Positions 12,776-25,691 of a stretch of DNA of 64,000 bases are shown here, in pieces (position 1 is the first letter of the stretch; every line of letters begins with the position of its first letter). The DNA is taken from positions 13,702,001-13,766,000 of the forward strand of contig OZ176052.1 in assembly GCA_964247055.1 (NCBI GenBank), written 5' to 3'. The notes under the pieces are model-generated. The model was not told where the DNA came from and searched no databases. It saw only the letters and a program-made list of their open reading frames with translations. A program made the translations under genes and the position numbers. This stretch comes from Paragordius varius (Eukaryota; Nematomorpha).

Positions 12776-14157
12776 ACAATATTTGGGGTGATGATGGAAC
12801 TACCATAGGGCTACCCAAAAAAAATTATGGTGACATCACCTGATCAAATTTGGATTTTAGGTAGCCATTTTTATTTTTAAAATCGTATAAAATAAATTTT
12901 TTAAATATTTAAAAAATTCATAAAAATTACATTTATACTCCGATCTCGAAAATATTTGGCGTGATGATGGAACTACCATAGGGCTACCCAAAAAAAATTA
13001 TGGTGACATCACCTGATCAAATTTGGATTTTAGGTAGCCATTTTTATTTTTAAAATCGTATAAAATAAATTTTTTAAATATTTAAAAAATTCATAAAAGT
13101 TACATTTATAGTCCGATCCCCAAAATATTTGTGGTGATGATGGAACTACCATAGGGCTACCCAAAAAAAATTATGGTGACATCACCTGATCAAATTTGGA
13201 TTTTAGGTAGCCATTTTTATTTTTAACGTATAAAATAAATTTTTTAAATATTTAAAAAATTCAAAAAAATTACATTTATACTCCGATCTCGACAATATTT
13301 GGGGTGATGATGGAATTACCATAGGGCTACCCAAAAAAAATTATGGTGACATCACCTGATCAAATTTGGATTTTAGGTAGCCATTTTTATTTTTAAAATC
13401 GTATAAAATAAATTTTTTAAATATTTAAAAAATTCATAAAAATTACATTTATACTCCGATCTCGAAAATATTTGGGGTGATGATGGAACTACCATAGGGC
13501 TACCCAAAAAAAATTATGGTGACATCACCTGATCAAATTTGGATTTTAGGTAGCCATTTTTATTTTTAAAATTGTATAAAATAAATTTTTTAAATATTTA
13601 AAAAATAGATAAAAATTACATTTATAGTCCGATCCCCAAAATATTTGGGGTGATGATGGAACTACCATAGGGCTACCCAAAAAAAATTATGGCGACATCA
13701 CCTTGATCAAATTTGGATTTTAGGTAGCCATTTTTATTTTTAAAATCGTATAAAATAAATTTTTTAAATATTTAAAAAATTTATAAAAATTACATTTATA
13801 CTCCGATCTCAAAAATATTTGGGGTGATGATGGAACTACTATAGGGCTACCCAAAAAAAATTATGGCGAAATCATCTGATCAAATTTGGATTTTAGGTAG
13901 CCATTTTTATTTTTAAAATCGTATAAAATAAATTTTTTAAATATTTAAAAAATTCATAAAAATTACATTTATACTCCGATCTCAAAAAAATTTGGGGTTA
14001 TGATGGAACTACTATAGGGCTACCCAAAAAAAATTATGGCGACATCACCTGATCAAATTTGGATTTTAGGTAGCCATTTTTATTTTTAAAATCGTATAAA
14101 ATAAATTTTTTAAATATTTAAAAAATTCATAAAAATTACATTTAAAGTCCGATCTCA
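12776..14157 (+). repeat. 11-mer HOR, partial copy 4 (8 monomers)
   Basis: Monomers 1-8 follow the order of the earlier copies, down to GGCGAAATCATCTG (13,866) and the GGGGTTATG monomer, here with the private change TCAAAAAAATTTGG (13,982). At 14,158 the register is left for TCA-class monomers with TTTGGAGTTATG. Confidence 0.9.
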
Positions 14158-15367
14158 AAAATATTTGGAGTTATGATGGAACTACCATAGGGCTACCCAA
14201 AAAAAATTATGGCGACATCACCTGATCAAATTTGGATTTTAGGTAGCCATTTTTATTTTTAAAATCGTATAAAATAAATTTTTTAAATATTTAAAAAATT
14301 CATAAAAATTACATTTATACTCCGATCTCAAAAATATTTGGGGTGATGATGGAACTACTATAGGGCTACCCAAAAAAAATTATGGCGACATCACCTGATC
14401 AAATTTGGATTTTAGGTAGCCATTTTTATTTTTAAAATCGTATAAAATAAATTTTTTAAATATTTAAAAAATTCATAAAAATTACATTTAAAGTCCGATC
14501 TCAAAAATATTTGGAGTTATGATGGAACTACCATAGGGCTACCCAAAAAAAATTATGTCGACATCACCTGATCAAATTTGGATTTTAGGTAGCCATTTTT
14601 ATTTTTAAAATCGTATAAAATAAATTTTTTAAATATTTAAAAAATTCATAAAAATTACATTTATACTCCGATCTCAAAAATATTTGGGGGGATGATGGAA
14701 CTACTATAGGGCTACCCAAAAAAAATTATGGCGACATCACCTGATCAAATTTAAATTTTAGGTAGCCATTTTTATTTTTAAAATCGTATAAAAAAATTTT
14801 TTCAAATATTTAAAAAATTTATAAAAATTACATTTAAAGTCCGATCTCAAAAATATTTGGGGTTATGATGGAACTACCATAGGGCTACCCAAAAAAAAAT
14901 ATGGCGACATCACCTGATCAAATTTGGATTTTAGGTAGCCATTTTTATTTTTAAAATCGTATAAAATAAATTTTTTAAATATTTAAAAAATTCATAAAAA
15001 TTACAGTTATAGTCCGATCCCCAAAATATTTGGGGTGATGATGGAACTACCATAGGGCTACCCAAAAAAATTATAGTGACATCACCTGATCAAATTTGGA
15101 TTTTAGGTAGCCATTTTTATTTTTAAAATCGTATAAAATAAATTTTTTAAATATTTAAAAAATTCATAAAAATTACATTTATACTCCGATCTCGAAAATA
15201 TTTGGGGTGATGATGGAACTACCATAGGGCTACCCAAAAAAAATTATGGTGACATCACCTGATCAAATTTAGATTTTAGGTAGCCATTTTTATTTTTAAA
15301 ATCGTATAAAATAAATTTTTTAAATATTTAAAAAATTCATAAAAATTACATTTATAGTCCGATCCCC
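14158..15367 (+). repeat. Mixed TCA- and CCCC-class monomers
   Basis: Seven monomers. TTGGAGTTAT occurs at 14,165 and 14,511, a 346-bp dimer duplication. A monomer near 14,740-14,830 has AAATTTAAATTTTAGG and AAAAAATTTTTTCAAAT, resembling the 1,660 and 2,005 variants. The block leads directly into the second copy of the window start. Confidence 0.75.
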
Positions 15368-17590
15368 AAAATATTTGGGGTGATGATGGAACTACCATAG
15401 GTCTACCCAAAAAAAATTATGGCGACATCACCTGATCAAATTTGGATTTTAGGTAGCCATTTTTATTTTTAAAATCGTATAAAATAAATTTTTTAAATAT
15501 TTAAAAAATTCATAAAAATTACATTTATACTCCGATCTCGAAAATATTTGGGGTGATGATGGAAATACCATAGCGCTACCCAAAAAAAATTATGGTGACA
15601 TCACCTGATCAAATTTGGATTTTAGGTAGCCATTTTTATTTTTAAAATCGTATAAAATAAATTTTTTAAATATTTAAAAAATTCAAAAAAATTACATTTA
15701 TACTCCGATCTCAAAAATATTTGGGGTTATGATGGAACTACTATAGGGCTACCCAAAAAAAATTATGGCGACATCACCTGATCAAATTTGGATTTTAGGT
15801 AGCCATTTTTATTTTTAAAATCGTATAAAATAAATTTTTTAAATATTTAAAAAATTCATAAAAATTACATTTAACGATCTCAAAAATATTTGGGGTTATG
15901 ATGGAACTACTATAGGGCTACCCAAAAAAAATTATGGCGACATCACCTGATCAAATTTGGATTTTAGGTAGCCATTTTTATTTTTAAAATCGTATAAAAT
16001 AAATTTTTTAAATATTTAAAAAATTCATAAAAATTACATTTATACTCCGATCTCAAAAATATTTGGGGTGATGATGGAACTACTATAGGGCTACCCAAAA
16101 AAAATTATGGCGACATCACCTGATCAAATTTGGATTTTAGGTAGCCATTTTTATTTTTAAAATCGTATAAAATAAATTTTTTAAATATTTAAAAAATTCA
16201 TAAAAATTACATTTATAGTCCGATCCCCAAAGTATTTGGGGTGATGATGGAACTATCATAGGGCTACCCAAAAAAAATTATGGCGACATCACCTGATCAA
16301 ATTTGGATTTTAGGTAGCCATTTTTATTTTTAAAATCGTATAAAATAAATTTTTTAAATATTTAAAAAATTCAAAAAAATTACATTTATACTCCGATCTC
16401 GACAATATTTGGGGTGATGATGGAACTACCATAGGGCTACCCAAAAAAAATTATGGGGATATCACCTGATCAAATTTGGATTTTAGGTAGCCATTTTTAT
16501 TTTTAAAATCGTATAAAATAAATTTTTTAAATATTTAAAAAATTCATAAAAATTACATTTATAGTCCGATCCCCAAAGTATTTGGGGTGATGATGGAACT
16601 ATCATAGGGCTACCCAAAAAAAATTATGGCGACATCACCTGATCAAATTTGGATTTTAGGTAGCCATTTTTATTTTTAAAATCGTATAAAATAAATTTTT
16701 TAAATATTTAAAAAATCCATAAAAATTACATTTATACTCCGATCCCCAAAATATTTGGGGTGATGATGGAACTACCATAGGGCTACCCAAAAAAAATTAT
16801 GGCGACATCACCTGATCAAATTTGGATTTTAGGTAGCCATTTTTATTTTTGAAATCGTATAAAAAAAATTTTTCAAATATTTAAAAAATTTATAAAAATT
16901 ACTTTTAAAGTCCGATCTCAAAAATATTTGGGGTTATGATGGAACTACCATAGGGCTACCCAAAAAAAATTATGGCGACATCACCTGATCAAATTTGGAT
17001 TTTAGGTAGCCATTTTTATTTTTTAAATCGTATAAAATAAATTTTTTAAATATTTAAAAAATTCATAAAAATTACATTTATAGTCCGATCCCCAAAATAT
17101 TTGGGGTGATGATGGAACTACCATAGGGCTACCCAAAAAAAATTATGGCGACATCACCTGATCAAATTTGGATTTTAGGTAGCCATTTTTATTTTTAAAA
17201 TCGTATAAAATAAATTTTTTAAATATTTAAAAAATTCATAAAAATTACATTTATAGTCCGATCCCCAAAATATTTGGGGTGATGATGGAACTACCATAGG
17301 GCTACCCAAAAAAAATTATGGCGACATCACCTGATCAAATTTGGATTTTAGGTAGCCATTTTTATTTTTAAAATCGTATAAAATAAATTTTTTAAATATT
17401 TAAAAAATTCATAAAAATTACATTTATACTCCGATCTCAAAAATATTTGGGGTTATGATGGAACTACTATAGGGCTACCCAAAAAAAATTATGGCGACAT
17501 CACCTGATCAAATTTGGATTTTAGGCCATTTTTATTTTTAAAATCGTATAAAATAAATTTTTTAAATATTTAAAAAATTAATAAAAATTA
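15368..17590 (+). repeat. Second copy of the 1-2,745 block
   Basis: Thirteen monomers matching the window start through rare shared variants (see 1-2,780). About three monomers are missing relative to the first copy, in two steps (offset 15,364 to 15,191 between 16,455 and 16,572, then to 14,846 by 16,907). A small deletion ATTTAACGATCTC at about 15,873 removes part of one junction, and TTAGGCCATT at 17,521 lacks three bases. Confidence 0.87.
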
Positions 17591-18818
17591 CATTTAAAGT
17601 CCGATCTCAAAAATATTTGGGGTTATGATGGAACTACTATAGGGCTACCCAAAAAAAATTATGGCGACATCACCTGATCAAATTTGGATTTTAGGTAGCC
17701 ATTTTTATTTTTAAAATCGTATAAAATAAATTTTTTAAATATTTAAAAAATTCATAAAAATTACATTTAAAGTCCGATCTCAAAAATATTTGGGGTTATG
17801 ATGGAACTACCATAGGGCTACCCAAAAAAATTATGGCGACATCACCTGATCAAATTTGGATTTTAGGTAGCCATTTTTATTTTTAAAATCGTATAAAATA
17901 AATTTTTTAAATATTTAAAAAATTCAAAAAAATTACATTTATACTCCGATCTCGACAATATTTGGGGTGATGATGGAACTACCATAGGGCTACCCAAAAA
18001 AAATTATGGGGACATCACCTGATCAAATTTGGATTTTAGGTAGCCATTTTTATTTTTAAAATCGTAAAAAATAAATTTTTTAAATATTTAAAAAATTCAT
18101 AAAAATTACATTTATACTCCGATCTCGAAAATATTTGGGGTGATGATGGAACTACTATAGGGCTAGCCAAAAAAAATTATGGCGACATCACCTGATCAAA
18201 TTTGGATTTTAGGTAGCCATTTTTATTTTTAAAATCGTATAAAATAAATTTTTTAAATATTTAAAAAATTCATAAAAATTACATTTATACTCCGATCTCA
18301 AAAATATTTGGGGTGATGATGGAACTACTATAGGGCTACCCAAAAAAAATTATGGCGACATCACCTGATCAAATTTGGATTTTAGGTAGCCATTTTTATT
18401 TTTAAAATCGTATAAAATAAATTTTTTAAATATTTAAAAAATTCATAAAAATTGCATTTAAAGTCCGATCTCAAAAATATTTGGGGTTATGATGGAACTA
18501 CCATAGGGCTACCCAAAAAAAATATGGCGACATCACCTGATCAAATTTGGATTTTAGGTAGCCATTTTTATTTTTAAAATCGTATAAAATAAATTTTTTA
18601 AATATTTAAAAAATTCAAAAAAATTACATTTATACTCCGATCTCGACAATATTTGGGGTGATGATGGAACTACCATAGGGCTACCCAAAAAAAATTATGG
18701 TGACATCACCTGATCAAATTTGGATTTTAGGTAGCCATTTTTATTTTTAAAATCGTATAAAATAAATTTTTTAAATATTTAAAAAATTCATAAAAATTAC
18801 ATTTATACTCCGATCTCA
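17591..18818 (+). repeat. TCA-rich mixed monomers, partly like 692-1,211
   Basis: Seven monomers. The run of TCA/GTTATG monomers, one ending TTCAAAAAAATT, then a TCGAC monomer with TTATGGGGAC and CGTAAAAAATAAA (18,065) matches the order seen at about 692-1,211 (GGGGATATC, CGTAAAAAATAAA at 1,146). Others carry CTAGCCAAA (about 18,164) and a short A-tract AAAAAAATATGG (about 18,520). Confidence 0.72.
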
Positions 18819-20022
18819 AAAATATTTGGGGTGATGATGGAACTACTATAGGGCTACCCAAAAAAAATTATGGCGACATCACCTGATCAAATTTGGATTT
18901 TAGGTAGCCATTTTTATTTTTAAAATCGTATAAAATAAATTTTTTAAATATTTAAAAAATTCATAAAAATTACATTTATAGTCCGATCCCCAAAGTATTC
19001 GGGGTGATGATGGAACTACCATAGGGCTACCCAAAAAAAATTATGGCGACATCACCTGATCAAATTTGGATTTTAGGTAGCCATTTTTATTTTTAAAATC
19101 GTATAAAATAAATTTTTTAAATATTTAAAAAATTCATAAAAATTACATTTATACTCCGATCTCGAAAATATTTGGGGTGATGATGGAACTACCATAGGGC
19201 TAACCAAAAAAAATTATGGTGACATCACCTGATCAAATTTGGATTTTAGGTAGCCATTTTTATTTTTAAAATCGTATAAAATAAATTTTTTAAATATTTA
19301 AAAAATTCATAAAAATTACATTTATAGTCCGATCTCGAAAATATTTGAGGTGATGATGGAACTACCATAGGGCTACCCAAAAAAATTATAGTGACATCAC
19401 CTGATCAAATTTGGATTTTAGGTAGCCATTTTTATTTTTAAAATCGTATAAAATAAATTTTTTAAATATTTAAAAAATTCATAAAAATTACATTTATACT
19501 CCGATCTCGAAAATATTTGGGGTGATGATGGAACTACCATAGGGCTACCCAAAAAAAATTATGGTGACATCACCTGATCAAATTTGGATTTTAGGTAGCC
19601 ATTTTTATTTTTAAAATCGTATAAAATAAATTTTTTAAATATTTAAAAAATTCATAAAAATTACATTTATAGTCCGATCCCCAAAATATTTGGGGTGATG
19701 ATGGAACTACCATAGGGCTACCCAAAAAAAATTATGGTGACATCACCTGATCAAATTTGGATTTTAGGTAGCCATTTTTATTTTTAAAATCGTATAAAAT
19801 AAATTTTTTAAATATTTAAAAAATTCATAAAAATTACATTTATACTCCGATCTCGAAAATATTTGGGGTGATAATGGAACTACCATAGGGCTACCCAAAA
19901 AAATTATAGTGACATCACCTGATCAAATTTGGATTTGGCCATTTTTATTTTTAAAATCGTATAAAATAAATTTTTTAAATATTTAAAAAATTCATAAAAA
20001 TTACATTTATACTCCGATCTCA
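18819..20022 (+). repeat. 7-mer HOR, 1,204 bp, copy 1
   Basis: Seven monomers in order: TCA with GAACTACTAT; CCCC with AAAGTATTCGGGG; GGGCTAACCA (19,197); TTTGAGGTG with a 7-base A-tract; plain TCG; plain CCCC; GATAATGG with GGATTTGGCC (19,931, a 5-bp deletion). All recur 1,204 bp downstream. Confidence 0.92.
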
Positions 20023-21226
20023 AAAATATTTGGGGTGATGATGGAACTACTATAGGGCTACCCAAAAAAAATTATGGCGACATCACCTGATCAAATTTGG
20101 ATTTTAGGTAGCCATTTTTATTTTTAAAATCGTATAAAATAAATTTTTTAAATATTTAAAAAATTCATAAAAATTACATTTATAGTCCGATCCCCAAAGT
20201 ATTCGGGGTGATGATGGAACTACCATAGGGCTACCCAAAAAAAATTATGGCGACATCACCTGATCAAATTTGGATTTTAGGTAGCCATTTTTATTTTTAA
20301 AATCGTATAAAATAAATTTTTTAAATATTTAAAAAATTCATAAAAATTACATTTATACTCCGATCTCGAAAATATTTGGGGTGATGATGGAACTACCATA
20401 GGGCTAACCAAAAAAAATTATGGTGACATCACCTGATCAAATTTGGATTTTAGGTAGCCATTTTTATTTTTAAAATCGTATAAAATAAATTTTTTAAATA
20501 TTTAAAAAATTCATAAAAATTACATTTATAGTCCGATCTCGAAAATATTTGAGGTGATGATGGAACTACCATAGGGCTACCCAAAAAAATTATAGTGACA
20601 TCACCTGATCAAATTTGGATTTTAGGTAGCCATTTTTATTTTTAAAATCGTATAAAATAAATTTTTTAAATATTTAAAAAATTCATAAAAATTACATTTA
20701 TACTCCGATCTCGAAAATATTTGGGGTGATGATGGAACTACCATAGGGCTACCCAAAAAAAATTATGGTGACATCACCTGATCAAATTTGGATTTTAGGT
20801 AGCCATTTTTATTTTTAAAATCGTATAAAATAAATTTTTTAAATATTTAAAAAATTCATAAAAATTACATTTATAGTCCGATCCCCAAAATATTTGGGGT
20901 GATGATGGAACTACCATAGGGCTACCCAAAAAAAATTATGGTGACATCACCTGATCAAATTTGGATTTTAGGCAGCCATTTTTATTTTTAAAATCGTATA
21001 AAATAAATTTTTTAAATATTTAAAAAATTCATAAAAATTACATTTATACTCCGATCTCGAAAATATTTGGGGTGATAATGGAACTACCATAGGGCTACCC
21101 AAAAAAATTATAGTGACATCACCTGATCAAATTTGGATTTGGCCATTTTTATTTTTAAAATCGTATAAAATAAATTTTTTAAATATTTAAAAAATTCATA
21201 AAAATTACATTTATACTCCGATCTCG
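20023..21226 (+). repeat. 7-mer HOR, 1,204 bp, copy 2
   Basis: The same seven monomers as copy 1, with GGGCTAACCA at 20,401 and GGATTTGGCC at 21,135. The clearest private difference is GGCAGCC for GGTAGCC at 20,971, which breaks one pair of the outer inverted repeat and was then carried into the next HOR (22,861). The last four monomers are shared with the start of the 1,890-bp unit. Confidence 0.92.
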
Positions 21227-22431
21227 AAAATATTTGGGGTGATGATGGAACTACCATAGGGCTACCCAAAAAAAATTATGGTGACATCACCTGATCAAAT
21301 TTGGATTTTAGGTAGCCATTTTTATTTTTAAAATCGTATAAAATAAATTTTTTAAATATTTAAAAAATTCATAAAAATTACATTTATAGTCCGATCCCCA
21401 AAAAATTTGGGGTGAGATGGAACTACCATAGGGCTACCCAAAAAAAATTATGGCGACATCACCTGATAAAATTTGGATTTTAGGTAGCCATTTTTATTTT
21501 TAAAATCGTATAAAATAAATTTTTTAAATATTTAAAAAATTCATAAAAATTACATTTATAGTCCGATCCCCAAAGTATTCAGGGTGATGATGGAACTACC
21601 ATAGGGCTACCCAAAAAAAATTATGGCGACATCACCTGATCAAATTTGGATTTTAGGTAGCCATTTTTATTTTTAAAATCGTATAAAATAAATTTTTTAA
21701 ATATTTAAAAAATTCAAAAAATTACATTTATACTCCGATCTCCAATATTTGGGGTGATGATGGAACTACCATAGGGCTACCCAAAAAAATTATAGTGACA
21801 TCACCTGATCAAATTTGGATTTTAGGTAGCCATTTTTATTTTTAAAATCGTATAAAATAAATTTTTTAAATATTTAAAAAATTCATAAAAATTACATTTA
21901 TACTCCGATCTCGAAAATATTTGGGGTGATGATGGAACTACCATAGGGCTACCCAAAAAAAATTATGGTGACAACACCTGATCAAATTTGGATTTTAGGT
22001 AGCCATTTTAATTTTTAATATCGTATAAAATAAATTTTTTAAATATTTAAAAAATTCATAAAAATTACATTTATACTCCGATCTCGAAAATATTTGGTGT
22101 GATGATGGAACTACCATAGGGCTACCCAAAAAAAATTATGGTGACATCACCTGATCAAATTTGGATTTTAGGTAGCCATTTTTATTTTTAAAATCGTATA
22201 AAATAAATTTTTTAAATATTTAAAAAATTCATAAAAATTACATTTATACTCCGATCTCGAAAATATTTGGGGTGATGATGGAACTACCATAGGGCTACCC
22301 AAAAAAATTATAGTGACATCACCTGATCAAATTTGGATTTTAGGTAGCCATTTTTATTTTTAAAATCGTATAAAATTAATTTTTCAAATATTTAAAAAAT
22401 TCATAAAAATTACATTTATACTCCGATCTCG
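20542..22431 (+). repeat. 11-mer HOR, 1,890 bp, copy A
   Basis: Eleven monomers; markers include GGCAGCC (20,971), GGATTTGGCC (21,135), GGTGAGATGG (21,411), CCCC with GTATTCAGGG (21,568-21,584), a shortened GATCTCCAATATTT, ACAACACCTG (21,971), TTTTAATTTTTAATATCG, TTTGGTGTG and AAATTAATTTTTCAAAT (about 22,369). Its first four monomers are the last four of the 7-mer, so the larger unit was built over the smaller. Confidence 0.92.
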
Positions 22432-24321
22432 AAAATATTTGGGGTGATGATGGAACTACCATAGGGCTACCCAAAAAAATTATAGTGACATCACCTGATC
22501 AAATTTGGATTTTAGGTAGCCATTTTTATTTTTAAAATCGTATAAAATAAATTTTTTAAATATTTAAAAAATTCATAAAAATTACATTTATACTCCGATC
22601 TCGAAAATATTTGGGGTGATGATGGAACTACCATAGGGCTACCCAAAAAAAATTATGGTGACATCACCTGATCAAATTTGGATTTTAGGTAGCCATTTTT
22701 ATTTTTAAAATCGTATAAAATAAATTTTTTAAATATTTAAAAAATTCATAAAAATTACATTTATAGTCCGATCCCCAAAATATTTGGGGTGATGATGGAA
22801 CTACCATAGGGCTACCCAAAAAAAATTATGGTGACATCACCTGATCAAATTTGGATTTTAGGCAGCCATTTTTATTTTTAAAATCGTATAAAATAAATTT
22901 TTTAAATATTTAAAAAATTCATAAAAATTACATTTATACTCCGATCTCGAAAATATTTGGGGTGATAATGGAACTACCATAGGGCTACCCAAAAAAATTA
23001 TAGTGACATCACCTGATCAAATTTGGATTTGGCCATTTTTATTTTTAAAATCGTATAAAATAAATTTTTTAAATATTTAAAAAATTCATAAAAATTACAT
23101 TTATACTCCGATCTCGAAAATATTTGGGGTGATGATGGAACTACCATAGGGCTACCCAAAAAAAATTATGGTGACATCACCTGATCAAATTTGGATTTTA
23201 GGTAGCCATTTTTATTTTTAAAATCGTATAAAATAAATTTTTTAAATATTTAAAAAATTCATAAAAATTACATTTATAGTCCGATCCCCAAAAAATTTGG
23301 GGTGAGATGGAACTACCATAGGGCTACCCAAAAAAAATTATGGCGACATCACCTGATAAAATTTGGATTTTAGGTAGCCATTTTTATTTTTAAAATCGTA
23401 TAAAATAAATTTTTTAAATATTTAAAAAATTCATAAAAATTACATTTATAGTCCGATCCCCAAAGTATTCAGGGTGATGATGGAACTACCATAGGGCTAC
23501 CCAAAAAAAATTATGGCGACATCACCTGATCAAATTTGGATTTTAGGTAGCCATTTTTATTTTTAAAATCGTATAAAATAAATTTTTTAAATATTTAAAA
23601 AATTCAAAAAATTACATTTATACTCCGATCTCCAATATTTGGGGTGATGATGGAACTACCATAGGGCTACCCAAAAAAATTATAGTGACATCACCTGATC
23701 AAATTTGGATTTTAGGTAGCCATTTTTATTTTTAAAATCGTATAAAATAAATTTTTTAAATATTTAAAAAATTCATAAAAATTACATTTATACTCCGATC
23801 TCGAAAATATTTGGGGTGATGATGGAACTACCATAGGGCTACCCAAAAAAAATTATGGTGACAACACCTGATCAAATTTGGATTTTAGGTAGCCATTTTA
23901 ATTTTTAATATCGTATAAAATAAATTTTTTAAATATTTAAAAAATTCATAAAAATTACATTTATACTCCGATCTCGAAAATATTTGGTGTGATGATGGAA
24001 CTACCATAGGGCTACCCAAAAAAAATTATGGTGACATCACCTGATCAAATTTGGATTTTAGGTAGCCATTTTTATTTTTAAAATCGTATAAAATAAATTT
24101 TTTAAATATTTAAAAAATTCATAAAAATTACATTTATACTCCGATCTCGAAAATATTTGGGGTGATGATGGAACTACCATAGGGCTACCCAAAAAAATTA
24201 TAGTGACATCACCTGATCAAATTTGGATTTTAGGTAGCCATTTTTATTTTTAAAATCGTATAAAATTAATTTTTCAAATATTTAAAAAATTCATAAAAAT
24301 TACATTTATACTCCGATCTCG
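22432..24321 (+). repeat. 11-mer HOR, 1,890 bp, copy B
   Basis: Every marker of copy A recurs at +1,890: GGCAGCC 22,861, GGATTTGGCC 23,025, GGTGAGATGG 23,301, GTATTCAGGG 23,458-23,474, ACAACACCTG 23,861, AAATTAATTTTTCAAAT about 24,259. The first monomer has the ordinary TTTGGGGTG where copy A has TTTGAGGTG. The copy is otherwise nearly identical, which suggests a recent duplication. Confidence 0.92.
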
Positions 24322-25691
24322 AAAATATTTGGGGTGATGATGGAACTACCATAGGGCTACCCAAAAAAAATTATGGTGACATCATTTGATCAAATTTGGA
24401 TTTTAGGTAGCCATTTTTATTTTTAAAATCGTATAAAATAAATTTTTTAAATAATTAAAAAATTCATAAAAATTACATTTATACTCCGATCTCGAAAATA
24501 TTTGGGCTGATGATGGAACTACCATAGGGCTACCCAAAAAAAATTATGGTGACATCACCTGATCAAATTTGGATTTTAGGTAGCCATTTTTATTTTTAAA
24601 ATCGTATAAAATAAATTTTTTAAATATTTAAAAAATTCATAAAAATTACATTTATAGTCCGATCCCCAAAATATTTGGGGTGATGATGGAACTACCATAG
24701 GGCTACCCAAAAAAAATTATGGTGACATCACCTGATCAAATTTGGATTTTAGGTAGCCATTTTTATTTTTAAAATCGTATAAAATAAATTTTTTAAATAT
24801 TTAAAAAATTCATAAAAATTACATTTATACTCCGATCTCGAAAATATTTGGGGTGATGATGGAACTACCATAGAGCTACCCAAAAAAATTATAGTGACAT
24901 CACCTGATCAAATTTGGATTTTAGGTAGCCATTTTTATTTTTAAAATCGTATAAAATAAATTTTTTAAATATTTAAAAAATTCATAAAAATTACATTTAT
25001 ACTCCGATCTCGAAAATATTTGGGGTGATGATGGAACTACCATAGGGCTACCCAAAAAAATTATAGTGACATCACCTGATCAAATTTGGATTTTAGGTAG
25101 CCATTTTTATTTTTAAAATCGTATAAAATAAATTTTTTAAATATTTAAAAAATTCATAAAAATTACATTTATAGTCCGATCCCCAAAATATTTGGGGTGA
25201 TGATGGAACTACCATAGGGCTACGTAAAAAAAATTATGGCGACATCACCTGATCAAATTTGGATTTTAGGTAGCCATTTTTATTTTTAAAATCGTATAAA
25301 ATAAATTTTTTAAATATTTAAAAAATTCATAAAAATTACATTTATAGTCCGATCCCCAAAATATTTGGGGTGATGATGGAACTACCATAGGGCTACCTGG
25401 TGACATCACCTGATCAAATTTGGATTTTAGGTAGCCATTTTTATTTTTAAAATCGTATAAAATAAATTTTTTAAATATTTAAAAAATTCATAAATATTAC
25501 ATTTATACTCCGATCTCGAAAATATTTGGGGTGATGATGGAACTACCATAGGGCTACCCAAAAAAAATTATGGTGACATCACCTGATCAAATTTGGATTT
25601 TAGGTAGCCATTTTTATTTTTAAAATCGTAAATAATAAATTTTTTAAATATTTAAAAAATTTATGAAAATTACATTTAGAGTCCGATCCCC
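24322..25691 (+). repeat. Eight mixed monomers leading to the 13-mer
   Basis: Variants include ACATCATTTGATC (24,380), TTAAATAATTAAAAAATTC (about 24,446), TTTGGGCTG (24,501), ACGTAAAAA (25,222) and a monomer that lost about 11 bases of the A-tract (GGGCTACCTGGTGAC at 25,391). The last monomer has CGTAAATAATAAA and TTTATGAAAATT, as do the monomers before 27,928. Confidence 0.75.

Noticed and set aside
6909-14157. Assembly artefact from collapsed or duplicated reads
   Set aside because: The HOR copies differ by private point changes and by loss of whole monomers, as expected of real duplications. Local misassembly cannot be excluded from sequence alone, especially at near-identical copies such as 20,542-24,321.
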